Below are positions 20,185 to 27,506 of a stretch of DNA of 64,000 nt, piece by piece (positions within the stretch are counted from its first letter, which is position 1; every line of letters begins with the position of its first letter). The translations under genes were made by a program, and so were the position numbers. The stretch is from Cyanobium sp. AMD-g. GTDB lineage: Bacteria > Cyanobacteriota > Cyanobacteriia > PCC-6307 > Cyanobiaceae. The stretch lies in assembly GCF_024346395.1 (NCBI RefSeq), contig NZ_JAGQCW010000004.1, positions 1 to 64,000 of the forward strand, in the 5' to 3' direction. A model generated the notes under the pieces. It was not told the origin of the DNA. It saw only the letters and a list, made by a program, of their open reading frames with translations, and searched no databases.

Positions 20185-21197
20185 GCGAGCTCTCCTCCAC
20201 GTTTGCCCTGCCTGACAGCGGCGCCGCCGTTGCCCTGGCGGGCATCGATGGTGCTTCCCTGCGGCGGCTGGAAGCCCTCACGGGCACCCAGATCGTTCTG
20301 CGGGGGCTTGATCTGCAGATCCGCGGCCGAACGAGCCAGGTGGAGAGGCTGCTTGCTCTGATCCAGCTGCTGGAACCTCTCTGGCAACGCGGGGAGTCCA
20401 TCAGCCCGGTGGACATCCAGTCGGCCCTGACGGCCATGGACACCGGCCGTTCCGACCAGCACCGCAGCATGGGGCTCCAGGTGCTGGCCACCAGTGTCAC
20501 CGGCAAACCCCTGCGGCCCCGGACCCTGCGGCAGAACACCTATGTCGAGGCCATCGAACGCCACGACCTGACCCTGGCGATCGGCCCGGCCGGCACCGGC
20601 AAGACGTTCCTGGCCACGATCCTGGCCGTGAGGATGCTGCAGGAGCGCAAGGTGGAGCGGCTGGTGCTGACACGGCCGGCGGTGGAAGCGGGCGAACGGC
20701 TGGGCTTCCTGCCCGGTGACCTGCAGCAGAAGGTGGATCCCTATCTGCGCCCCCTTTACGACGCCCTCCACGGGCTGCTGGGCCAGGAACGCACCACCCA
20801 GCTCCTGGAGAAGGGGGTGATCGAAGTGGCGCCGCTGGCCTTCATGCGCGGCCGCACCCTGGCCGACGCCTTCGTGATCCTCGATGAGGCCCAGAACACC
20901 ACCTGCGCCCAGATGCGCATGGTGCTGACGCGGTTGGGGGAGAACTCCCGCATGGTCGTGACGGGCGACACCACCCAGATCGATCTGCCCCCGGGCCAGC
21001 TGAGCGGCTTGGTGGAGGCGGAGCAGGTGCTGGCCGGGGTGGAGGGCGTGGCCATCTGCCAGTTCAGCGATGCAGATGTGGTGCGCCACCCCCTGGTGCA
21101 GCGACTGGTGCAGGCCTACGCCCGCCGCGACGCTCGCCCACCGGCCCCCACAACCAGGAAGCGGATGGATGGCCCCCCTGCCCGATCGGAACCATGA
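20181..21197 (+). CDS. phoH: PhoH-family ATPase (probable CTG start)
   Basis: PhoH proteins are P-loop ATPases, often linked with RNA metabolism. The product has [11 protein letters not shown] (Walker A), [30 protein letters not shown] (Walker B) and [12 protein letters not shown]. The ATPase core begins in the middle of the frame. The upstream part, [41 protein letters not shown] and on, is a normal PhoH N-terminal KH-like region. In this frame no ATG, GTG or TTG exists before 20340, which would delete that domain. The CTG at 20181 overlaps the rpsP stop as CTGA and is the best start for a full 338-residue protein. Family call certain, start inferred. Confidence 0.85.
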   Translation: MSELSSTFALPDSGAAVALAGIDGASLRRLEALTGTQIVLRGLDLQIRGRTSQVERLLALIQLLEPLWQRGESISPVDIQSALTAMDTGRSDQHRSMGLQVLATSVTGKPLRPRTLRQNTYVEAIERHDLTLAIGPAGTGKTFLATILAVRMLQERKVERLVLTRPAVEAGERLGFLPGDLQQKVDPYLRPLYDALHGLLGQERTTQLLEKGVIEVAPLAFMRGRTLADAFVILDEAQNTTCAQMRMVLTRLGENSRMVVTGDTTQIDLPPGQLSGLVEAEQVLAGVEGVAICQFSDADVVRHPLVQRLVQAYARRDARPPAPTTRKRMDGPPARSEP

Positions 21198-21700
21198 ACA
21201 GGGCGGAACAACTGCGCATCCCGGCCCAGATCGCGGTGGCCGCCCTGGTGGCCTACTCCCTGGGCTTCTGGTTCACGAGCCTGTTTCCGGGCTACCTGCC
21301 CAAGATCGGCGGGCTCTGGTCGGCGATCTCCGCCGTCGTGGTGACCCAGGTCACCCGGAAGGATGCGGCCTCCTCCGCCTCGCTGCGGATTCTGGGATCG
21401 GCGATCGGCGCCATCACCAGTGCCACCTACCTGACTTTCCTCCCCTTTCATCCCCTCGGCATGGCCACGGCGATCTTCGCCACGGTGATGATCTGTGCGG
21501 CGATCAACGTGCCAAGCCACGGCCGTCTGGCGGCGATCACGGTGATTGTCGTGATGGTCACCGGCAGCCTGGATCCGGCCCTGAGTCCTGGTCTTAATGC
21601 CCTGCTGCGCTTCCTCGAATCCTCCATCGGCACGGGCGTCGCGCTGCTGACGGTATGGCTCTGGCCCGGATCCCGCAGCCAGCCAGGGGGCGACGCCTGA
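21194..21700 (+). CDS. Small FUSC-like membrane protein
   Basis: The 168-residue protein has about five to six hydrophobic segments: IAVAALVAYSLGFWF, LWSAISAVVVTQVT, ILGSAIGAITSATYLTFL, MATAIFATVMICAAINV, AAITVIVVMVTGSL and GTGVALLTVWLW. This repeats the membrane half of fusaric-acid-resistance/aromatic-exporter (FUSC) proteins without their cytoplasmic part. It starts four bases inside phoH (ATGA overlap), so it is translationally coupled. The substrate is unknown. Confidence 0.7.
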   Translation: MNRAEQLRIPAQIAVAALVAYSLGFWFTSLFPGYLPKIGGLWSAISAVVVTQVTRKDAASSASLRILGSAIGAITSATYLTFLPFHPLGMATAIFATVMICAAINVPSHGRLAAITVIVVMVTGSLDPALSPGLNALLRFLESSIGTGVALLTVWLWPGSRSQPGGDA

Positions 21701-21803
21701 CGCGTGCCTGCATGACAGCCCCACATGGGGAGATCCGAACCGCCCTCCTCTCCCTAACCCTGGGGCCGCTGGCAAGATAGAACCAGTTTGAAATGCCAGC
21801 GCC

Positions 21804-22532
21804 ATGCCGGCCAGAAGCAATTTCCAGGAAGCGATCCGCGAGGCCCAATCCGGCGCCCTGATCGGCCCGAACGTGGTCAACAAGGCTCTGCCCTACGTGG
21901 GCGGCGGCATGGTGCTCACCGCCGCCGGCGTTGTCGGCGGCCTGACGATGATCGGCAACCCGATCTTCATGCCCCTGTTCTGGGTGGCGTTGATCGGCAA
22001 CTTCATCCTGTTTTTCGTGGCCCAGAACGCGGCGATGAAGGGCAACAACGGCACAGCCCTGCCGATCCTGGCCACCTACAGCCTGATCACCGGCTTCACC
22101 CTGAGCGGCATCGTGGCCATGGCCATCGGCACCGCCGGCATCGGAGCCATCGGCACCGCGGCCCTGGCCACCGGGATCACGTTTGTGATCGCCTCGGTGG
22201 TGGGTCGGAACATGAGCGACAACCTCGGCCAGGCCCTCAGCGGCGTGGTCGGCCTGGGCATCGTCGGCCTGCTCATCGCCATGGTGGTGCAGCTGGTGGG
22301 CGGCATCTTCATCCCCGGCTTCGGAGGCAATGGCTTTGAGCTGTTGATTGCCGGTTTCGGCACCGTGCTGTTCGTGGGAGCGGCCTTCGTCGACTTCTAC
22401 ACGATGCCCCGCAGCTACAGGGACGACCAGTACCTGGCCGGTGCCCTCGGCATGTATCTCACCTATATCAATCTGTTCATATTCATCCTCAGGTTGATCA
22501 TTGCCCTCCAGGGCGGCGGCAGGCGCGATTGA
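21804..22532 (+). CDS. Bax-inhibitor-1 / YccA-family membrane protein
   Basis: The 242-residue protein has seven hydrophobic segments, and FGTVLFVGAAFVDFYTM resembles the family's helix 6, where an acidic residue sits in the membrane. The N-terminus is a short polar helix (ARSNFQEAIREAQSG) before LPYVGGGMVLTAAGVVGGL. Bacterial members act as pH-sensitive calcium leaks or modulate membrane proteases such as FtsH, so either role is possible. It lies 104 bases from the FUSC-like gene and ends at a strong terminator, so it is probably the last gene of this transcript or a single unit. Confidence 0.8.
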   Translation: MPARSNFQEAIREAQSGALIGPNVVNKALPYVGGGMVLTAAGVVGGLTMIGNPIFMPLFWVALIGNFILFFVAQNAAMKGNNGTALPILATYSLITGFTLSGIVAMAIGTAGIGAIGTAALATGITFVIASVVGRNMSDNLGQALSGVVGLGIVGLLIAMVVQLVGGIFIPGFGGNGFELLIAGFGTVLFVGAAFVDFYTMPRSYRDDQYLAGALGMYLTYINLFIFILRLIIALQGGGRRD

Positions 22533-22568
22533 GAAGCGTCTTATCTCACTCCACCTGATCACTTTCAC

Positions 22569-22601
22569 GGACCTCTCCATGATGGATAGGTCCTTTTTTT
22601 T
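22569..22601 (+). terminator. Rho-independent terminator before the glycan island
   Basis: The stem GGACCT-C-TCCA pairs with TGGA-T-AGGTCC across the loop TGA, with one mismatch, and is followed by an eight-base T run. It closes the housekeeping region and separates it from gmd. Confidence 0.9.
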
Positions 22602-22813
22602 GAGCTGGCCATGGAGTCAGTTCCGATGCTCTAAGGGTGGCGCTCCGCCTGCCGGATGCCGATCGGTTCAGGCAATTTCGGACGCCATGCATCTGTCCGG
22701 CTAAACTCCAACCGGGCCTGAACGGGCAGACCAGGCATGGCGTCACAGCTGTGACCCCAGAACCACTGAAGAGCCAACGTGGCACACCAACCCTTGACCG
22801 CAACGCCAACCCC
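22602..22813. other. Leader region upstream of gmd
   Basis: This 212-base stretch separates the terminator from gmd and should contain the promoter of the first glycan-island operon. I could not identify a convincing -35/-10 pair. It contains one clear palindrome, listed separately. The reading frame from 22637 runs in frame into gmd, but the added residues do not resemble the family, so it is treated as non-coding. Confidence 0.5.
22742..22755. promoter_or_regulatory. Perfect 14-base palindrome upstream of gmd
   Basis: GTCACAGCTGTGAC is fully self-complementary and ends 58 bases before the gmd ATG. This is the size and position of a dimeric regulator site. The half-site TGTGA occurs in CRP-type sites, but here the halves point the other way, so it is not a standard CRP site. 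Confidence 0.4.
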
Positions 22814-23938
22814 ATGACCAAAACGGCTCTGATCACCGGAATCACCGGTCAGGACGGTTCCTACCTGACGGAGTTGCTCCTGGAGAAAGGGTATGTGGTG
22901 CATGGAATCAAGCGCCGGGCCAGCAGCTTCAACACCGACCGGATCGACCACCTTTACCAGGACCCCCACGAGCGCGATCCGCGACTTGTTCTTCACTATG
23001 GAGATCTGACGGACTCCACTAATCTGATTCGGATTGTTCAGCAGATTCAACCGGATGAGATCTACAACCTCGGGGCCCAGAGCCACGTGGCCGTGAGTTT
23101 TGAAAGCCCTGAATACACCGCCAACTCGGATGCCCTAGGAACCCTACGCATCCTGGAGGCCGTCCGCATCCTCGGTTTGACGGAAAAAACCCGCATCTAC
23201 CAGGCCAGCACCAGTGAGCTCTATGGCCTTGTCCAGGAGATCCCCCAGAAAGAAACCACGCCGTTCTATCCGCGTAGCCCCTACGGCGTCGCGAAGCTTT
23301 ACGCCTACTGGATCACGGTCAATTACCGGGAAGCCTATGGGATGTATGCCTGCAACGGAATTCTTTTCAACCACGAAAGTCCCCGTCGGGGTGAGACCTT
23401 CGTGACCCGGAAAATCACTCGAGGGATGGCGCGAATCGATGCAGGTCTTGACCAGGGTCTTTTCATGGGAAATCTTGATTCCCTGCGCGATTGGGGTCAT
23501 GCCAGAGACTATGTGGAAATGCAATGGCGGATGCTGCAGCAGGATCAGCCTGAAGACTTCGTGATCGCTACGGGTCGGCAGGAATCGGTGCGACGGTTCA
23601 TCGAACTCACCGCCGAGGAACTGGGCTGGGGCGGCATTGTCTGGGAGGGCACGGGGGTTGAGGAGACGGGCGCCCGCCGCGATACCGGTGCCACCGTTGT
23701 GCGCATCGACCGCCGCTACTTCCGCCCCGCGGAAGTGGAGACCCTGCTCGGGGATCCGACCCGGGCGCGGGAACGGCTGGGCTGGACGCCCACCACCACC
23801 CTTGAAGAGTTGGTGGCGGAAATGGTTGCCACCGACAAGGAGGAAGCCGCCAAGGAGGCCACCCTGCGCCGGGAGGGCTTCAAGGTCGTCGGCTCCATGG
23901 AGAACCCTCCCCAGGTCGGACTCAAGAGCGCGTCGTGA
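22814..23938 (+). CDS. gmd: GDP-mannose 4,6-dehydratase
   Basis: Gmd converts GDP-mannose to GDP-4-keto-6-deoxymannose, the first committed step to GDP-L-fucose and GDP-rhamnose. The NADP-binding motif [10 protein letters not shown] opens the protein. QASTSELYG and [10 protein letters not shown] supply the catalytic Ser/Thr and Tyr-x-x-x-Lys. [18 protein letters not shown] and [20 protein letters not shown] are diagnostic of Gmd. The ATG at 22814 gives 374 residues, normal length. Fcl follows 133 bases downstream. Confidence 0.97.
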   Translation: MTKTALITGITGQDGSYLTELLLEKGYVVHGIKRRASSFNTDRIDHLYQDPHERDPRLVLHYGDLTDSTNLIRIVQQIQPDEIYNLGAQSHVAVSFESPEYTANSDALGTLRILEAVRILGLTEKTRIYQASTSELYGLVQEIPQKETTPFYPRSPYGVAKLYAYWITVNYREAYGMYACNGILFNHESPRRGETFVTRKITRGMARIDAGLDQGLFMGNLDSLRDWGHARDYVEMQWRMLQQDQPEDFVIATGRQESVRRFIELTAEELGWGGIVWEGTGVEETGARRDTGATVVRIDRRYFRPAEVETLLGDPTRARERLGWTPTTTLEELVAEMVATDKEEAAKEATLRREGFKVVGSMENPPQVGLKSAS

Positions 23939-23941
23939 GAA

Positions 23942-23999
23942 GTGATTCGAAACGCCGCTATGGTCAGGTTTTTGACCAGACCTCACCGAAGCGAATCAC
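23942..23999. repeat. Nested inverted repeats between gmd and fcl
   Basis: Outer arms GTGATTCG (23942-23949) and CGAATCAC (23992-23999) enclose inner arms TGGTCA (23961-23966) and TGACCA (23973-23978), the latter around the loop GGTTTT. As RNA this would fold into a two-tier hairpin between the two genes. It has no T run after it, so it looks like an intercistronic processing or attenuation structure rather than a terminator. Confidence 0.5.
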
Positions 24000-24071
24000 G
24001 GCAGGAACGGTACCTACACAAGCGATTTTTCACCTCGCGCAACGGCCCAGGGGCCTGAGTCTTTTTTTCCC

Positions 24072-25040
24072 ATGCTGATTTCACCGGACGATCGGATCTT
24101 CATCGCCGGCCATCGCGGTATGGCCGGTTCGGCCATCACCCGACGCCTGAAGGCGGAAGGCCACCAGAAGTTGCTCACGGTAGGCCGCTCGGAACTCGAC
24201 CTGATGGACGCAACGGCGGTGGCGGCGTGGTTCGCCGACCAGCGGCCCGATGTCGTCGTGCTGGCAGCGGCGCGGGTGGGTGGAATTCTGGCCAACGCCA
24301 CTTATCCCGCCGACTTCCTGCTCGACAACCTCAAAATCCAGCAGAACGTCATCGAGAGTGCCTGGCGGCATGGAAGCCGTCGGCTGCTGTTCCTGGGCAG
24401 CAGCTGCATTTACCCCAAGCTGGCCGACCAACCCATCCGGGAGGAGGCCCTGCTGCAGGGGCCGCTTGAGCCCACCAATGAGTGGTACGCGATCGCCAAG
24501 ATCACCGGCATCCAGTTGTGCCGCGCCCTGCGCCAGCAGCATGGTTTCGACGCGATCAGCCTGATGCCCACCAACCTCTACGGGCCGGGCGACAACTACC
24601 ACCCCACCAACAGCCATGTGCTTCCCGGCATGATCCGCCGTTTCCAGGAGGCGCGTGAAGCCGGCGCCGAAGAGGTGGTCTGCTGGGGCAGTGGCCGGCC
24701 ACGTCGGGAGTTCCTCCACGTCGATGATCTGGCGGCCGCGGCGCTCTTCTGCCTGCGTCACTGGCAACCGGGCACCGAGGATCTACAACACATCAATGTG
24801 GGGACAGGAACCGACGTGAGCATTCAGGACCTGGCAACAATGGTGGCCGAAGCAGTTGATTTCCGCGGCCGAATCGCCTGGGACACGTCCAAACCCGACG
24901 GCACCCCGCGCAAGCTCCTGGATGTCAGCCGCCTGGCCGCCCTCGGCTGGCGATCAGAGATCCCCCTGCAGGAGGGATTGCGACGCACCGTGGCGGAGTT
25001 CGTCAGTGAACGGGCCAGTGGCGCCGAGGTACGGCTGTGA
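24072..25040 (+). CDS. fcl: GDP-L-fucose synthase
   Basis: Fcl (WcaG) epimerises and reduces the Gmd product to GDP-L-fucose with NADPH. Motifs: FIAGHRGMAGSAI, AARVGGILAN, FLGSSCIYP with the catalytic Ser and Cys, then NEWYAIAKITGI with Tyr-x-x-x-Lys, PTNLYGPGDNYHP and RREFLHVDDLA. The 322-residue length is typical. Its stop overlaps the galE GTG by four bases. With gmd it gives a complete route from GDP-mannose to GDP-fucose. Confidence 0.96.
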   Translation: MLISPDDRIFIAGHRGMAGSAITRRLKAEGHQKLLTVGRSELDLMDATAVAAWFADQRPDVVVLAAARVGGILANATYPADFLLDNLKIQQNVIESAWRHGSRRLLFLGSSCIYPKLADQPIREEALLQGPLEPTNEWYAIAKITGIQLCRALRQQHGFDAISLMPTNLYGPGDNYHPTNSHVLPGMIRRFQEAREAGAEEVVCWGSGRPRREFLHVDDLAAAALFCLRHWQPGTEDLQHINVGTGTDVSIQDLATMVAEAVDFRGRIAWDTSKPDGTPRKLLDVSRLAALGWRSEIPLQEGLRRTVAEFVSERASGAEVRL

Positions 25041-26083
25041 GGATCCTCGTCACCGGCGGCGCCGGCTACATCGGCAGCCATGCCGTCAGGGCCCTGACCC
25101 GGGCCGGTCACCAACCCGTGGTTCTCGACAACCTGGTGTACGGCCATGCCGAGATCGTCGAAAAAACTCTGAAGGTTCCCCTGATTCTGGGGCAGGTGGG
25201 CGACCGTGAAGTGCTCGAGCCCCTGCTTCGTGGCCGCCACCCCGCCCTTGATGGGACGGCGCTGGAGGGCAAGCCGATCGAGGCGGTTCTGCATTTCGCC
25301 GCCTATGCCTATGTGGGCGAATCGGTGAGCGATCCTGCCAAGTACTACCGCAACAACCTTGGCGATACCCTCACCTTGCTGGAGGCCTTGGTGGCCACCG
25401 AGCGCCCGTTACCGATCGTTTTCTCCTCCACCTGCGCCACCTATGGCGTTCCCCAGCAGGTCCCGATCACCGAAGACCATCCCCAGGCTCCGATCAACCC
25501 CTACGGCCGCAGCAAGTGGATGGTGGAGCAGTTGCTCAGCGACTTCGCAGCGGCCTACGGCCTGCCCAGTGTGATTTTCCGCTACTTCAACGCCGCCGGT
25601 GCCGATCCCGATGGCGACCTGGGTGAGGACCACGACCCGGAAACCCACCTCATCCCCAGGGTGCTCGACACGATGAGCGGGCGGGAGCCCTACCTGCAGA
25701 TCTTCGGAGACGATTACCCCACCCCGGATGGCACCTGCATCCGCGACTACATCCACGTGGCCGACCTGGCCGACGCCCATGTCCTGGGACTGGAAAGACT
25801 GCTGCGACTGCGGGAGCGGGAGGAGACGGAGCGCAGGCCCCTGATCTACAACCTCGGCAATGGCACGGGCTACTCCGTCCAGCAGGTGATCGAAACAGCC
25901 AAGGCCGTCACTGGCAGGGGTCTGCTGGCCCATGTGGCTAAACGGCGCGAGGGTGATCCTCCCCAGCTGGTGGCCGGGGCCACCCGGGCCCATCAGGAAC
26001 TGGGATGGCGGCCCCGTTACCCGGAACTGGAAACGATCATTGAGCATGCCTGGGCCTGGCACCAGAGACGTCACCAGGCTTGA
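25037..26083 (+). CDS. galE: UDP-glucose 4-epimerase
   Basis: GalE interconverts UDP-glucose and UDP-galactose. It has the Rossmann motif RILVTGGAGYIGSH, VLHFAAYAYVGESV, FSSTCATYGVP and NPYGRSKWMVE with the Tyr-Lys pair, then FRYFNAAGADPDGDLGEDH, diagnostic of this group, and DGTCIRDYIHVADLADAH. The product has 348 residues, starting with GTG in a GTGA overlap with fcl. Its product can feed Glf at 8907. The 3' end overlaps the convergent gene by 47 bases. Confidence 0.95.
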   Translation: MRILVTGGAGYIGSHAVRALTRAGHQPVVLDNLVYGHAEIVEKTLKVPLILGQVGDREVLEPLLRGRHPALDGTALEGKPIEAVLHFAAYAYVGESVSDPAKYYRNNLGDTLTLLEALVATERPLPIVFSSTCATYGVPQQVPITEDHPQAPINPYGRSKWMVEQLLSDFAAAYGLPSVIFRYFNAAGADPDGDLGEDHDPETHLIPRVLDTMSGREPYLQIFGDDYPTPDGTCIRDYIHVADLADAHVLGLERLLRLREREETERRPLIYNLGNGTGYSVQQVIETAKAVTGRGLLAHVAKRREGDPPQLVAGATRAHQELGWRPRYPELETIIEHAWAWHQRRHQA

Positions 26084-27185
26084 GTTCCGCCCGCACTGGC
26101 CAGGGCCTGGCCAGTGGCTCGCCGATGAAGACCCCCTGGCCAGGCATCGCCACACTGCGCCAGTAGCTCTCGATCAAGGTGTCGCCACGGCGGTAGTAGG
26201 TGAGCAGCAGGCCGGGATCGGAAAACTTGGCAGGGAAGTTGCATGGCTCCACCACGGTGCCGTAGCTGCCGCTAGCACCTGCCTCAAGCCAGCGAAGCGC
26301 ACTCATCTGCGAACTGTCGGTCAGCATCCCGCCGAAGGACGTGAGATGGTCGGCCACCGCGCCCGGCCGGAAGCGGTTGGTGCGGATCGCCACGGGGAAG
26401 GCCAATCCGGTGAAGTACGCCATGACGTCCTGGGCTCCCACCAGGGCATCGGAAGCGACGAGCCTGACCCGAAACCGTGATCCCATGGTCGCCACGACCC
26501 GGCCATAGCCGGCGGCCCGGGTGTTGCGTCTGCTGTCCCCGGTGCTCAGCAGATAGGCCGTCCCCTCAGGTGCCGTCCCGTCCGAAGCCACACCCTTCTG
26601 GATGAACCGCCTGGCCATCGGTTGGCTGGTCGCCGCCAGCAGCATGCTGGGCCGAATGCCCAACTGATCCCAGGGACGGCGCACTTCGCCACGGGCAAAC
26701 AGGGGACTCAGGGCGGTGGTGCGGCAACCATCGGCACAGAACCGTGAATCCAGGCCGAAGGTGAAGGCGCTGGTGATCGACTGGCAGCCGACCCGGTACG
26801 GAGCTGCCCAGGCCAAGGCATAGACTTGCACGTGGCTGGGCGTCTGGCTGTCCACAGTGCGTTTGATGCGCCGGAACAGGGCCGGACTCAGCTCCGGTGT
26901 GCGGGGAGGAAAACGAACCCTGATCACCTGCCCTGGGGGGATCAGCCTGGCGGCCTGATACATCCGCCCGATGGCCTCGCTGAGAGGATCAGCGGAGTTG
27001 ATGATGATCACCAGGTGTCGATGGTCCAGGGGGCCCTGAGACGGAGCATCGGCGTTGGTGATCCGTGGGCCGGTCCCAAGGCGCCCACTGGCCGTGAGGG
27101 TCGTCAGCAGAAGCAGCGTCAACCCGCCTGTCAGCCGGTTGCGCCATGGCTGCCGCAGCAGTCTTCTTGAGGGCCTACCAGCCAT
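26037..27185 (-). CDS. TIGR03790-like exported or membrane-anchored protein of unknown function
   Basis: The 382-residue protein (ATG at 27185; a GTG at 27227 would add 14) has a hydrophobic N-terminal segment TGGLTLLLLTTLTASG, so it is probably exported or membrane-anchored. The body has LVIIINSADPLSEAIGRMYQAARLIPPGQVIRV, then VQVYALAWAAPYRVGCQSITSAFTFGLD. Near the C-terminus ASGSYGTVVEPCNFPAKFSDP and a short YYRRGDTLIESYW block match the pattern of the TIGR03790 family. That family is found in many bacteria and has no known role. Four cysteines may pair outside the cytoplasm. It overlaps galE by 47 bases, tail to tail. Confidence 0.65.
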   Translation of the reverse strand: MAGRPSRRLLRQPWRNRLTGGLTLLLLTTLTASGRLGTGPRITNADAPSQGPLDHRHLVIIINSADPLSEAIGRMYQAARLIPPGQVIRVRFPPRTPELSPALFRRIKRTVDSQTPSHVQVYALAWAAPYRVGCQSITSAFTFGLDSRFCADGCRTTALSPLFARGEVRRPWDQLGIRPSMLLAATSQPMARRFIQKGVASDGTAPEGTAYLLSTGDSRRNTRAAGYGRVVATMGSRFRVRLVASDALVGAQDVMAYFTGLAFPVAIRTNRFRPGAVADHLTSFGGMLTDSSQMSALRWLEAGASGSYGTVVEPCNFPAKFSDPGLLLTYYRRGDTLIESYWRSVAMPGQGVFIGEPLARPWPVRAELKPGDVSGARPRHAQ

Positions 27186-27227
27186 AGGATGGGGTGCCGC
27201 AACGGCCCTGGAGGCGGAAGGAGTCAC

Positions 27228-27506
27228 ACCCTGGCGGAGCCGATGGGGGCTGGACCATGATCATGCACTCTCCCATTGACGGCCTAGATTTGAGCCGAGA
27301 TCGTCGAGCCCTACGTTGATCATGAATGACCTGTGTTCCGATCTCCTGATGGAGCGCTTCTGATCAGGTGTTCTGATCAGAAGCACTGATCAACTGCACC
27401 CATCACCTGTGCCAATCATCCATCCGCCCCCTGATGAATGGCAACAATCAGCCATCGTCCTGATTGCTGACCTAACTCGATTCGCTCCCTTTCCGCCACG
27501 CCGTTG
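27228..27506. other. Intergenic region with a TGATCA array, upstream of the ABC exporter
   Basis: This 279-base gap is between the start of the TIGR03790-like gene (minus) and the exporter (plus), so it should carry promoters for both. It is richer in AT than the genes. Five TGATCA sites lie at 27258, 27317, 27361, 27374 and 27387. No coding frame or RNA gene is seen. Confidence 0.6.
27356..27392. repeat. Three CTGATCA units at 13-base spacing, with a 12-base inverted repeat
   Basis: CTGATCA begins at 27360, 27373 and 27386, exactly 13 bases apart. The first two form a perfect inverted repeat GCTTCTGATCAG / CTGATCAGAAGC (27356-27367 and 27373-27384) around GTGTT. Both a tandem operator array and an RNA hairpin fit. 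No T run follows. It lies about 115 bases before the exporter start. Confidence 0.7.

Noticed and set aside
22742-22755. Palindrome read as a CRP site
   Set aside because: The CRP half-sites would need to be TGTGA-N6-TCACA; here they are in the opposite order and only two bases apart.
22637-22813. Upstream extension of gmd from a GTG at 22637
   Set aside because: The 59 extra residues lie before the NADP-binding motif that normally starts the protein and look like untranslated leader.
27356-27384. The 12-base inverted repeat read as an intrinsic terminator
   Set aside because: No T run follows on either strand, and the two arms belong to a larger 13-base-spaced array.
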